Below are positions 26,977-35,258 of a DNA stretch of 64,000 nt, piece by piece. Position 1 is the first letter of the stretch. Every line of letters begins with the position of its first letter. The position numbers and the translations under genes were made by a program. Under the pieces are notes generated by a model, which saw only the letters and a list, made by a program, of their open reading frames with translations, was not told where the DNA came from and made no database searches. The DNA is from Trebonia sp963737285 (lineage in GTDB: Bacteria > Actinomycetota > Actinomycetes > Streptosporangiales > Streptosporangiaceae). Location: assembly GCA_963737285.1 (NCBI GenBank), contig CAVTRT010000002.1, forward strand, positions 1,426,001 through 1,490,000, in the 5' to 3' direction.

Positions 26977-27095
26977 GTAATCCCGCAGTTGCGGCCACAC
27001 CTGGCCCCAGGGGCGGCGGGGTCCAGTGCACAGGTAGACGTGGCCGTCGAACTCCTGGCTCCCGCGCGTGCCGGTGCGAGTTGGTGCCAGGCACC
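26977..27095 (-). pseudogene. C-terminal gene fragment, family unclear
   Basis: A minus-strand frame of about 38 residues (QEFDGHVYLCTGP, then PWGQVWPQLRDY) ends in a stop and looks like a protein C-terminus, bounded upstream by a stop near 27108. It is next to the SDR remnant. I do not recognise the family. Confidence 0.35.
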
Positions 27096-27183
27096 TGCGA
27101 GACTAGGGCTTAGCGTATGAGAACTACACGCCTGACGCGGGCGCGGGCGGCCGCCTGCGGCACGACTGACGGGGGACGGCCTG

Positions 27184-28488
27184 ATGGAGCCTGTCGCGAC
27201 GGAGCCCACGCCTCCGGCGAATCCCTCCGGGGCGCCCGCGATCAAGCGGGAGTCGGCGGAGCTGCGGACGCGTCGCCTAGTCCAGGCCCGACGGCGGGCT
27301 ACCGCCCTGCTCGCCGGGGTGACGCTCGTCTTCATCGCCGTGACCGCCTACGGCATCCACGGGGTCTTCCTCGGCTTCGTGCAGTCCGGCGCCGAGGCGT
27401 CCATGGTCGGCGGGGTCGCCGACTGGTTCGCGGTGACGGCCGTCTTCCGGCACCCCCTGGGACTGAAGATCCCGCACACGGCCGTGCTCGTCGAGCGCAA
27501 GGACCAGTTCGCCGCTACCCTCGGCCAGTTCGTGCAGGAGAACTTCCTCAACGGCGACGTGCTGGCCGACCGGCTGCGCGCGGCGGGACTGTCCGCCCGG
27601 CTCGCGGCCTGGCTGGTCCGGCCGGACAACGCGACGCGCGCCGCCGGGCACGCCTCCGACCTAGTGGTCACGCTGGCGGAGACGCTGCGGGACGAGGATG
27701 CCCAGCGGGTGATCTCCGAGCAGATGTCCCGCGCGGTGGACTCCCTTGACGTGACGCCGCTCGCCGGGCGAGTGGTCCGGGCCATCATCGCCGGCGGCCA
27801 CCACTCGGAGCTGTTCAACACCATCTTGTCCAATGCCGACAGCTACCTCGACGAGCATCACGAGGAGCTGCGCGTCCGGTTCGAGTCCGAGGCCCCCCGC
27901 TGGGTGCCCGGACTGGTCTACGGGCGGGTCTTCGACCGGATGTACGCGCACCTGCGGGGCCGCCTGGCGGCAATGGCCGACGACCCCGACGACGAGACCC
28001 GCAAGCAGTTCGAGGACTGGATCGCCGGCCTGCCGGACCGCCTGGAGAACGATCCAGCACTGCGCGAGCGCGGCGAGCACCTGAAGAACGAGCTGATGGG
28101 CAGCCCGCTGCTGCGTGACTGGTCCTCGATGCTTTGGGACAGGGCCAAGGAAAGCCTGCGCACCCAGGCCGCTGCCCCGGACTCTGAGCTGCACAAGCGG
28201 ATGACTAGCGCGATCGAGGCGGCCGGGCACCGCCTGGCCAGGGACCCCTCGCTTCAGGATCGCATCGAGCGCCGCATCGAGTCGGCCGCCCGCGCCCTCG
28301 CCGACCAGTTCCACGACGAGCTGGCCGGCCTGGTCACCGGCACCATCCAGCGCTGGGACGCCCATGAGACGTCCACCCAGCTGGAGCTGCTGCTCGGCCG
28401 CGACCTGCAGTTCATCCGCATCAACGGCACCGTGGTCGGCTGCGGCGTCGGCCTGATCCTGCACGCCATCGCCCTAGCCCTCGCCTAG
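27184..28488 (+). CDS. DUF445 membrane-associated protein
   Basis: The 434-residue protein has one hydrophobic helix near residues 37-58 and a second at the C-terminus (IGCGVGLILHAIALAL), with a long charged, helical middle. GAEASMVGGVADWFAVTAVFRHPLG and IPHTAVLV are strong DUF445 (YjiN-type) signatures. The ATG at 27184 follows GGGGGAC. The family sits in the membrane; its biochemical action is not known. It is a single-gene unit between remnant-rich stretches. Confidence 0.88.
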   Translation: MEPVATEPTPPANPSGAPAIKRESAELRTRRLVQARRRATALLAGVTLVFIAVTAYGIHGVFLGFVQSGAEASMVGGVADWFAVTAVFRHPLGLKIPHTAVLVERKDQFAATLGQFVQENFLNGDVLADRLRAAGLSARLAAWLVRPDNATRAAGHASDLVVTLAETLRDEDAQRVISEQMSRAVDSLDVTPLAGRVVRAIIAGGHHSELFNTILSNADSYLDEHHEELRVRFESEAPRWVPGLVYGRVFDRMYAHLRGRLAAMADDPDDETRKQFEDWIAGLPDRLENDPALRERGEHLKNELMGSPLLRDWSSMLWDRAKESLRTQAAAPDSELHKRMTSAIEAAGHRLARDPSLQDRIERRIESAARALADQFHDELAGLVTGTIQRWDAHETSTQLELLLGRDLQFIRINGTVVGCGVGLILHAIALALA

Positions 28489-29022
28489 CGCCCACTACTG
28501 TCGTGAACCGCGAAGTTCGCGGCATAAGCTCGCCTTTCCGTGTTCATGCTGACGCTTGTGCACGACCGCTAGCGCGACGCGTGGCCTGGTGCCGCAAGCG
28601 TGACGCCGTCCGTGCCTTCCGCGCTGACCGGGTCACCGGTGACCTGACGGTCTGCCGGTGTGTCTCGTGCCTTGCTTTGCCCGGATTCTGCCGCATTCCG
28701 CCGGTCAGCCGCAATGCATTATCGAAAGATATCGGGCACGGTCACTGGAAATATCTAGCCAAGTAGCACCGAAAGGCGTCCAATGAGGAACAACGTGGGC
28801 CGGCGGCGCGCGACACCATGATGCGACATCACCACCCTCGCCGAATCCTTACAGGTCAGCTGGGACATTGAACGAGGAAGGATATCAATATATGTTTCCT
28901 GACGACAGCGAGTGAAGTACGGTGCGTATAGTGCACCGCCTCAGGGAATAGCGCAGAGGCGAGGCGGGCCGTGAAGTGCCATAAATCCGGACAATGGCAT
29001 GTCCAGGGGGAAAGGCGAAGGA
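28489..29022. other. Intergenic stretch without convincing gene
   Basis: An 87-codon frame from 28503 has no ribosome site and an Arg/Cys-rich composition that looks like noise. The last 150 bases are AT-richer (GATATCAATATATG near 28880) and may hold the promoter of the glycine-rich protein. I see no RNA gene or repeat. Confidence 0.4.
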
Positions 29023-30372
29023 ATGAAGAATTCTCGGCTGCTCACGATAGTCGGAGCGGTCACTGTCATCGCGGGCTCGTCAGCCGCCGCGATCGGGCCG
29101 AGGCCCGCGCTCGCCGGGACTGCGGCGTGCGGTGCCGTCGGCGTCGCTGGCATGTCCTCATGCACGTACAACACCGCCGGCACGGACACGTTCACCGTGC
29201 CGCCCGGCGTGACGCGCGGGGCCTTCACCGTCGAAGGCGCGCAGGGCGGCACGAACGCGGTAGGGCCGGCCGGCGGCCGTGGCGGGAAGGTGTCGGCTGT
29301 GCTGCCCTTGACACCGGGGCAGGTCCTGCAGGTCAACGTAGGTGGCCAGGGCCAGGGCAGCTCCGCGACCGGCGGGCTCGATAGCGGCGCCGGAGGCGGC
29401 GGAAGCTCCGATGTCCGTTCCGGGCTGTTCGGCCTCGCCGACCGTCTCCTGGTGGCCGGCGGCGGTGGCGGGGCCGGCGGCAGTGCCGGCGGGACTGCCT
29501 CCGCCGGCCTCGGCGGCGCCGGCGGATGGGGCGGCGGTGGTGGCGGCGCGGCAGGCACCCCGCACGGAGCGGGAGCCGGGCACGGCGGGACCACGACCAC
29601 TTACGGGGCCGGCGGGTCCGGCATGAACGGCTGGTCGGGAGGTGCGGGTACCTCCTACTCCGGCGGCTCGGGGGCTAGCATGCTTCCCATCGCGTTCCCC
29701 GTCGGCGGCGGCGGTGGCCAGGGCGGCGGAGCGCAGGGCGGCTCGGGCGAGTCCTCCCACGGGTGCGCTGGCGGCGGCGGCGGTGGCGGCTGGTTCGGCG
29801 GCGGTGGCGGCGGCGCCACCAACTGCACGGGCGGCGGCGGTGGCGGTGGCGGTGGCAGCAGCTACATCTGCCCGTGCGCGTCCGGGGGGTCCTCGTCCAC
29901 TGGCTCCCAGTCCGGCCCCGGGAAGGTTACGGTGGCCTGGCAGGTGCCGACCACGATGAAGGTAACTCCCGCCGCGGCGAGCCTGTCGGGCGGCATCCTG
30001 TCCCTGGCCGGCCTCACCGCGACCCTGACCGGCCCAGACGGGCCGCTCGCCGGGCGGGCCGTTACGTTCACGGCCGGCTCTACACACCTGTGTACCGCCA
30101 CGACCGACGCCTCCGGCATGGCCACCTGCGACGCCACGATCCCGTGCGGCGCCGCGTCAGTGCTGACGGTCCTGCAGTGGCTCGGGTACACCGCGACCTA
30201 CGCCGGCGACATGGCCTACCAGGGGTCTACCGCGACCGGCGGCCTGGTCAACGGCGGCTGCGGGTGCATGCCCTACGTCACCGCGTTCCGCGAGCGTGAC
30301 CTGGCGGATGCGGACCGGACGGCGACGACGCGGGTGGCTTCGCGGGAAGACAGGACCGCGGCCGTTTCGTAG
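29023..30372 (+). CDS. Secreted glycine-rich protein with Ig-like C-terminal region
   Basis: The ATG at 29023 follows GAAGGA. A Sec signal peptide ends around ALAGTA (residue 32). The N-terminal module contains TFTVPPGVTRGAFTVEGAQGG, a signature of glycine-rich secreted proteins, and then about 200 residues dominated by Gly with Ser/Ala. The C-terminal ~110 residues read like a bacterial Ig-like domain (TVKVT...TATLTGPDG..LAGRAVTFT), with Cys pairs. It is likely a cell-surface or matrix protein. The stop is followed by a hairpin. Codon use is typical for the window. Confidence 0.85.
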   Translation: MKNSRLLTIVGAVTVIAGSSAAAIGPRPALAGTAACGAVGVAGMSSCTYNTAGTDTFTVPPGVTRGAFTVEGAQGGTNAVGPAGGRGGKVSAVLPLTPGQVLQVNVGGQGQGSSATGGLDSGAGGGGSSDVRSGLFGLADRLLVAGGGGGAGGSAGGTASAGLGGAGGWGGGGGGAAGTPHGAGAGHGGTTTTYGAGGSGMNGWSGGAGTSYSGGSGASMLPIAFPVGGGGGQGGGAQGGSGESSHGCAGGGGGGGWFGGGGGGATNCTGGGGGGGGGSSYICPCASGGSSSTGSQSGPGKVTVAWQVPTTMKVTPAAASLSGGILSLAGLTATLTGPDGPLAGRAVTFTAGSTHLCTATTDASGMATCDATIPCGAASVLTVLQWLGYTATYAGDMAYQGSTATGGLVNGGCGCMPYVTAFRERDLADADRTATTRVASREDRTAAVS

Positions 30373-30399
30373 CAGAGGATGAGTGTCCCTGGTGGTAAC

Positions 30400-30430
30400 G
30401 GGGCGGCGGTGCGGACACTGCCGCCGCCCC
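30400..30430 (+). terminator. 10-bp G/C hairpin after glycine-rich gene
   Basis: GGGGCGGCGG (30400-30409) pairs with CCGCCGCCCC (30421-30430) around an 11-base loop, 28 bases after the stop at 30372. Confidence 0.65.
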
Positions 30431-30479
30431 GCGGCTACTTCATGCCCCACAGGTAGGGGTTGGGGGCGGTGCGGCCGAT

Positions 30480-30695
30480 GAGCCGATACCGTCCTTGAGG
30501 TGCGGCACGGCCTGGGTCAACAACCACACCGAGGTGGCGCCCCCTATCCCGTTTGGCGGGGTGAAGAGCTCGGGCGTCGGGCGCAGCGGCGACTGGCCGG
30601 GCGTCGACGCCCACTCGAACCTGCAGTCGCAGGTCATCTACAAGGGCGTTGACCGCGTCCGCGCCGACGACAACCAGCCGGCATCGGGTAAATGA
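30480..30695 (+). pseudogene. C-terminal remnant of an aldehyde dehydrogenase
   Basis: About 70 codons in the plus direction read CGTAWVNNHTEVAPPIPFGG and SSGVGRSGDWPGVD, the classic ALDH C-terminal segment, ending at a stop at 30693-30695. The catalytic Cys/Glu domain is absent. The first codons abut a minus-strand fragment (30435-30490, ending PNPYLWGMK) from another gene, so this is a rearrangement junction. Confidence 0.7.
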
Positions 30696-30827
30696 ACGCG
30701 AAATTACATTCAACAACGTCTAAATATTGTTAACTTGCGGGTCTTCTACTCACCAGTAACCGGTGTTATAACGATGGTGCGCGCGCATGCACCATCGCCA
30801 ACAGGTCTCCCGCTGGAGGGACACAAG

Positions 30828-31637
30828 ATGCGCCAGACCCGCATGCTCACCATCGGCATTGTCACTTTTACGACTGCGCTGGCCGCCGCGATGGCCGGCG
30901 GCGCGCTTCCCGCCAAGGCATCTGCCACGGTCAATTACGTCGCGCTCGGCGATTCCTATTCCTCGGGAGTAGGGACCGGATCCGAGAGCGGCTCCTGTGG
31001 CCAGAGCTCCCAGGCGTACCCGGCACTGTGGGCAGCGGCCAACAGTCCCGCGTCGTTCGCATTCGAGGCGTGCTCCGGAGCCACCACAATCGACGTCATC
31101 GACAGCCAACTCTCCGCGCTCAGCTCGTCGACCACCCTGGTCAGCCTCACCATCGGCGGCAATGACGCGAACTTCTCCTCCATCATGGAGGACTGTGTCC
31201 TTGACTCCACCAGCACCTGCGAGAGCGACATTTCCTCCGCCGAGGCCTGGGCGAACGCTAACCTGCCGGGGCGGCTCAACACGCTGCTTGCCGACATTCA
31301 CGCCGACGCCCCGAACGCGAAGATCATCCTGCTCGACTACCCGGACTTCTACGACACGTCGGTCTCGTTCTGCCTCGGCCTAAGCAGCGGCGACCACAAG
31401 GCGATCGACGTCGGCATCAACGACCTCGACGGCCTCATGCAGGCCGCCGCGGCGGAAGACAACGCCACGTTCGCCGACGTCCGCTCCACCTTCTCCGGCC
31501 ACGAGCTGTGCGACGGGGCCGGCTGGCTGAACTCCGTCACGCTCCCGATCAGCGACTCCTACCACCCGACGGCGACCGGCCAGGCCGACGGCTACCTGCC
31601 GGTCTTCTCCGCCGCCGCGAGCAGCATCGGCCAATAA
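30828..31637 (+). CDS. Secreted SGNH/GDSL esterase-lipase
   Basis: The ATG at 30828 has GGAGGG eight bases before it. A signal peptide ends near PAKASA. The mature enzyme has block I ALGDSYSSGVGTG (nucleophile Ser), block III SLTIGGNDANF and block V DSYHPTATG (Asp/His), the order of Streptomyces-type SGNH lipases/esterases; several Cys suggest disulfides. It hydrolyses ester bonds outside the cell. A strong bidirectional terminator follows. Confidence 0.92.
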   Translation: MRQTRMLTIGIVTFTTALAAAMAGGALPAKASATVNYVALGDSYSSGVGTGSESGSCGQSSQAYPALWAAANSPASFAFEACSGATTIDVIDSQLSALSSSTTLVSLTIGGNDANFSSIMEDCVLDSTSTCESDISSAEAWANANLPGRLNTLLADIHADAPNAKIILLDYPDFYDTSVSFCLGLSSGDHKAIDVGINDLDGLMQAAAAEDNATFADVRSTFSGHELCDGAGWLNSVTLPISDSYHPTATGQADGYLPVFSAAASSIGQ

Positions 31638-31681
31638 CCAGGCCGCCGCTAACTGCTGCGGCCTGACCGGCGCCAGCATTC

Positions 31682-31712
31682 GGCCCGCGGGTCACGACCT
31701 GACCCGCGGGCC
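31682..31712. terminator. Bidirectional 13-bp terminator with T-run
   Basis: Bases 31682-31694 pair perfectly with 31700-31712 around a five-base loop, followed on the plus strand by TTTCACTT. It lies between the GDSL gene and the convergent MaoC gene and would serve both. Confidence 0.85.
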
Positions 31713-31734
31713 TTTCACTTGGGCGGTACCCGCC

Positions 31735-32211
31735 CTACTCGCTGTCGTCCGCCGGGCGGCAGTGCATCATCGCCTGCCGGTCGGCGCGGCAGACGATCTC
31801 GTCCTTCTGGTTGCGGGCGATGTGCCGGAAGGTGACGATGCCCTGGCCGGGCCGCGAGGTCGACAGGCGGGCCGCGATCACCTCGGTCTCGACATGGATC
31901 GTGTCGCCGGCGAAGACCGGGGCGGGGAACTCGACGGTCGAGAAGCCGAGATTGGCCACGGTCGTCCCGAGGGTGAGCTCAGGCACCGAGATGCCGACGG
32001 TGAGCGCCAGCGTGAACAGCGAGTTGACCAGCGGCCGCCCGAATTGGGTCTTGCTGGCGAAGTCGGCGTCCAGGTGCAGCGGCTGCGGGTTCATCGACAT
32101 GGTCGTGAAGAGCACGTTGTCGGTCTCGGTCAGCGTGCGGGTAATCGCGTGCCTGACCACGGTGCCGACCGGCAGCTCCTCGTACCACATGCCCATGCGG
32201 CGATCAGTCAT
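31735..32211 (-). CDS. MaoC-family (R)-hydratase
   Basis: The 158-residue hot-dog protein has the MaoC pattern: a TETDNVLFTTMSMNPQPLHLD hydratase-type segment with conserved Asp, Asn and His, then FGRPLVNSLFTLAL and PVFAGDTIHVETEV. Such proteins hydrate enoyl-CoA or related acyl thioesters. GGAGGAAG precedes the ATG. It diverges from the GntR remnant and ends at the shared terminator. Confidence 0.9.
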   Translation of the reverse strand: MTDRRMGMWYEELPVGTVVRHAITRTLTETDNVLFTTMSMNPQPLHLDADFASKTQFGRPLVNSLFTLALTVGISVPELTLGTTVANLGFSTVEFPAPVFAGDTIHVETEVIAARLSTSRPGQGIVTFRHIARNQKDEIVCRADRQAMMHCRPADDSE

Positions 32212-32267
32212 GGCTTCCTCCTGCGGCCCCCGGCCTGCTCTGGCCCTCCAATAAATATGCGCCTATT

Positions 32268-32639
32268 ATGGCCTGGCAGGACACGGCGACCCCGGCGAAG
32301 CTGTCCGTCCTGCTGGCCGAGGCGATCGCCGACGGCATCGTCAGCCGGGGCCTGCGCCACGGCGACCGGCTGGCCACCGAGGCAGAGATGATCACCGAGT
32401 ACGAGGTACTGGACGCCCGGCTGATCATCGAGCCGGCGCTCAGCCGGCCAGGCGGTCCGGCACCGGCAGGACGGCCACGTGCAGGCACTGCGGAACAGCC
32501 AGCGGGCAATCGAGAGAGCGCCGCTCGGCAGCGCCGGCTTCCTGCGGGTCAACGAGGAGTTCCACGCGCTCATCGCCGACGCGAGCGGCAACCGGCCGCT
32601 CGTCCGGCCGCGGTGCCCCCGACGCTACTCGCGCTGTTG
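32268..32639 (+). pseudogene. GntR/FCD transcription regulator remnant
   Basis: The frame begins like a GntR winged helix (LSVLLAEAIADGIVSRG, GDRLATEAEMITEYEV) but the second half of the DNA-binding domain is missing, with EYEV joining straight to FCD-type sequence (LDARLIIEPALS). The rest of the FCD domain is in another frame (FLRVNEEFHALIADASGN) and ends in a stop at 32637-32639. A deletion plus a frameshift therefore inactivated it. It once probably regulated the sugar-acid genes downstream. Confidence 0.8.
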
Positions 32640-32687
32640 AACATGTCAAGTCTTGTTTTTATTGATGTATTTATCGACAATCGGGGC
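32640..32687 (+). promoter_or_regulatory. AT-rich promoter/operator segment before enolase-family gene
   Basis: This 48-base stretch is far richer in A/T than its surroundings and contains CAAGTCTTG (a 9-base inverted repeat, 32647-32655) and TATTTATCGACAAT. It lies directly before the ATG at 32688 and after the broken GntR gene. Confidence 0.45.
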
Positions 32688-33995
32688 ATGGCAGGCAAAC
32701 CACTCCAAGACGGCCCAAACCAGTTCCTTGGCCCCGACGGCGGGCTTCCAGAGGCGCTGCCGCCATGGCCCAGCCGCGACAAGCTGCGCGTCACCGCGGT
32801 GCGCGCCGTGGTCACCGCCCCGGAGGGCCTGCCGCTGGTGGTGGTCCGGGTGGACACCTCGGAGCCGGGGTTGTACGGACTCGGCTGCGCGACCTTCACC
32901 CAGCGCTACGCGGCGGTCGCGGCGGCCGTCGACGAGCACGTCGGACCGCTGGTCGTCGGCAGGCACCCGGCGGACATCGAGGACATCACCCGGCTGATCC
33001 ACTACTCCTCCTACTGGCGCAACGGCCCGGTGCTGAACAACGCGCTGTCCGGAGTCGACCAGGCGCTGTGGGACATCGCGGGCAAGCGGGCCGGCCTGCC
33101 GGTCTACGAACTGCTCGGCGGCCGTAGTCGTGCCGCTGTTGAGGTGTACTCGCACGCCGCCGGCGCGACGATCCCGCAGACGCTCGAGCGGGCTGAGGAA
33201 CTGCTCGCCGCCGGGTACCGGCACATCAGGCTGCAGTCCGGCGGTCCGGGGATCGGTACCTACGGCGCGCCCGGCACCCAGGGAGGCTACCCGCGGTCCC
33301 CGAACCCCGACGGCTGGGACGTGCAGTACTACCTGACGCACACGCCTGAGCTTTTCGCCGCGGCCCGCGAGCGCTTCGGCGCCGAGGTCAGCCTCATGCA
33401 CGACGTGCACAGCCGGCTCACGCCCACGCAGGCGATCGTGCTCGCCAGGGCGCTGGAGCCGTACCGGCTGTCGTTCCTGGAAGACGTGATCGCCCCCGAG
33501 CACTATGACCGGCTGCCCGAGGTGCGGGCGGCGTCTGGAGTGCCGATCGCGGTGGGGGAGCAGATCGGATCGGTCCCCGACGCGGTGCGACTGATCCGCG
33601 ACGGCGGAATCGACCTGCTGCGGCTGCACACGTCGGCGATTGGCGGCCTCACCCCAACCCGCAAGCTGACGGCGCTCGCCGAGCTGCTGGGCGTGCGCAC
33701 CGCGTTCCACTCACCGGGCGACATCTCGCCCGTCGGGGTGGCCGCCAACCTGGCAGTCGACGTGTCCACGCCCGCCTTCGGCTACCAGGAGTCGCACACC
33801 TACAACGACGCCACGCACGAGGTCTTCCCCGGCACCCCGGTGGTGCGCGACGGCTACCTGCTGCCATCCCCCGAGCCGGGCTTCGGCGTCGACCTCGACG
33901 AGAGGGCCGCGTCCCGCTTCCCCCCGGTCAAGTTCCGCTTTGACCGCTGGGTCGCTGGCGTCCGCCGCCCCGACGGCTCCCTCGTGTCCCCGTGA
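32688..33995 (+). CDS. Enolase-superfamily sugar-acid dehydratase (mannonate dehydratase/RspA type)
   Basis: The 435-residue protein has the mandelate racemase N-cap and barrel. Metal and catalytic positions are visible as LMHDVHSR (Asp, His), FLEDVIAPE (Glu) and AVGEQIG (Glu), with YSHAAG and FHSPGDISP elsewhere. The D-x-H arrangement fits the mannonate dehydratase (ManD)/RspA subgroup, which dehydrates D-mannonate or other sugar acids. The longer frame from 32268 is a false fusion with the GntR remnant. It is followed after 48 bases by a lactonase and then a KDPG aldolase fragment. Confidence 0.88.
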   Translation: MAGKPLQDGPNQFLGPDGGLPEALPPWPSRDKLRVTAVRAVVTAPEGLPLVVVRVDTSEPGLYGLGCATFTQRYAAVAAAVDEHVGPLVVGRHPADIEDITRLIHYSSYWRNGPVLNNALSGVDQALWDIAGKRAGLPVYELLGGRSRAAVEVYSHAAGATIPQTLERAEELLAAGYRHIRLQSGGPGIGTYGAPGTQGGYPRSPNPDGWDVQYYLTHTPELFAAARERFGAEVSLMHDVHSRLTPTQAIVLARALEPYRLSFLEDVIAPEHYDRLPEVRAASGVPIAVGEQIGSVPDAVRLIRDGGIDLLRLHTSAIGGLTPTRKLTALAELLGVRTAFHSPGDISPVGVAANLAVDVSTPAFGYQESHTYNDATHEVFPGTPVVRDGYLLPSPEPGFGVDLDERAASRFPPVKFRFDRWVAGVRRPDGSLVSP

Positions 33996-34043
33996 CCTGA
34001 GAGTTAAGCCCGGGATGGCACCGTGATTACCGAGGAAGGCTAC

Positions 34044-35174
34044 ATGAGCGCAGTTGGACAGTCCCTGGTCATCGGGACCTACACCAGGAGAGAGGAGTCC
34101 TGCGACGGACGGCCCTCGGGGATACTGGCCGCCAGCTACGAGGGGACCAGCGTGGCGGGCCTCACCGCGTTGGCGGAACTGCCTAACCCGTCCTGGGTGA
34201 CCGCGACCGCGGACGGGGGCTACCTGTACGCGGTCGCCGAGACAGCGGACTTCGCGGGCAGGCCGGGCGGCGGTGTCGCCGCTTATGCCCGCGACCCCGC
34301 GGCCGGCGCCGTCATGCTGCTGAACGCGGTCTCCTCGGGTGGTGCGGCGCCCGCGCACCTCGAACTGGACCCGTCGGAACGGTTCGTCATCGTGGCCAAC
34401 TACGACTCCGGCTCGGTGTCCGTCTTCGCGCGGGAAGCCAGCGGACGGCTGGGAGCGATGACCTGTCACGTCCAGCACCAGGGGTCGAGTGTCCACCCGG
34501 TCCGGCAGGCGAGCCCGCACCCGCACCAGATCTGCTTCGATCCGGTCACCGGCGACTTGTTCGTGCCCGACCTGGGAATCGACGCGGTACTCAGCTACCG
34601 GCTCAGCGAAGACGGCATCTTGTCGGAGCTCCCGGCGGCGCGCATCACCGGATCGCCCGGCGCCGGACCCCGGCACCTCGCGTTCCACCCCGGCGGCCAG
34701 CACCTATTCGTCGTCAACGAGCTGGACAGCACGCTGGCCGCGTGGCGCCGCGACGGCGACGGGTTCACCCGGACCGATGTCATCTCCACGGTGCCGGACG
34801 GCTTCACCGGCCTGAACCAGGCCAGCGCCGTCCGGGTCTCGCCATCAGGACGATCGGTACTGGCCGCCAACCGCGGCCACGACAGCATCGCCGTGCTCGC
34901 CTTCGACCAGGCCACCGGGAAGCTCACGCCCACGCTCGTGGCGCCCTCCGGCGGTCGCCAGCCACGCGACTTCGTCATCACCCCCGACGGTGCCCGTCTT
35001 CTAGTAGGCAACCAGCGAAGCGACACAGTAGCGCTGTTCGACTTCGATGAGGAGCGGCCACGCCTGCGGTTCGTCTCGGCCACACTGATCCCGGCCCCGG
35101 CCTGCCTCCGTTTCCTCCCTCCGCCAGCCAGCCGGCCCCGGTCGGCCTCCCGCCCCCAGGCGGCGGGGTGGTGA
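34044..35174 (+). CDS. Lactonase, 7-bladed propeller (6-phosphogluconolactonase-like)
   Basis: The ATG at 34044 follows GAGGAAGG. The 376-residue protein shows repeated propeller blades, e.g. PAHLELDPSERFVIVANYDSG, PHPHQICFDPVTGD and GPRHLAFHPGGQHLFVVNE, the pattern of the Pgl/YbhE-type lactonase family. It opens sugar lactones. The C-terminal tail after about 360 is Pro/Arg/Ser-rich and atypical. Together with the preceding sugar-acid dehydratase and the following aldolase fragment it points to sugar-acid breakdown. Its TGA overlaps the GTG of the aldolase fragment. Confidence 0.88.
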   Translation: MSAVGQSLVIGTYTRREESCDGRPSGILAASYEGTSVAGLTALAELPNPSWVTATADGGYLYAVAETADFAGRPGGGVAAYARDPAAGAVMLLNAVSSGGAAPAHLELDPSERFVIVANYDSGSVSVFAREASGRLGAMTCHVQHQGSSVHPVRQASPHPHQICFDPVTGDLFVPDLGIDAVLSYRLSEDGILSELPAARITGSPGAGPRHLAFHPGGQHLFVVNELDSTLAAWRRDGDGFTRTDVISTVPDGFTGLNQASAVRVSPSGRSVLAANRGHDSIAVLAFDQATGKLTPTLVAPSGGRQPRDFVITPDGARLLVGNQRSDTVALFDFDEERPRLRFVSATLIPAPACLRFLPPPASRPRSASRPQAAGW

Positions 35175-35258
35175 ACGGCGTGCTGGAGGCGACCGCGGCC
35201 GCCCGCCTGCTCCCGGTGGTGGTGATCGACCGGGACGCCGCGCACGCACCCCAAGCGC
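35171..35258 (+). pseudogene. KDPG aldolase N-terminal fragment
   Basis: A GTG overlapping the lactonase stop opens a frame reading VLEATAAARLLPVVVIDRD, the N-terminus of 2-keto-3-deoxy-phosphogluconate aldolases. The aldolase similarity ends after about 29 codons, where the convergent CitE-like gene begins; the Schiff-base Lys is lost. Confidence 0.65.

Noticed and set aside
28503..28766. 87-codon ORF
   Set aside because: No ribosome site, atypical Arg/Cys composition and no family resemblance.
29158..30087. 309-codon minus-strand ORF
   Set aside because: It is a shadow of the glycine-rich gene; Gly codons read backwards give Ala/Arg runs.
32268..33995. A 575-residue GntR-dehydratase fusion protein
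   Set aside because: The GntR part is truncated and frame-shifted, and the dehydratase has its own AT-rich promoter stretch and ATG.
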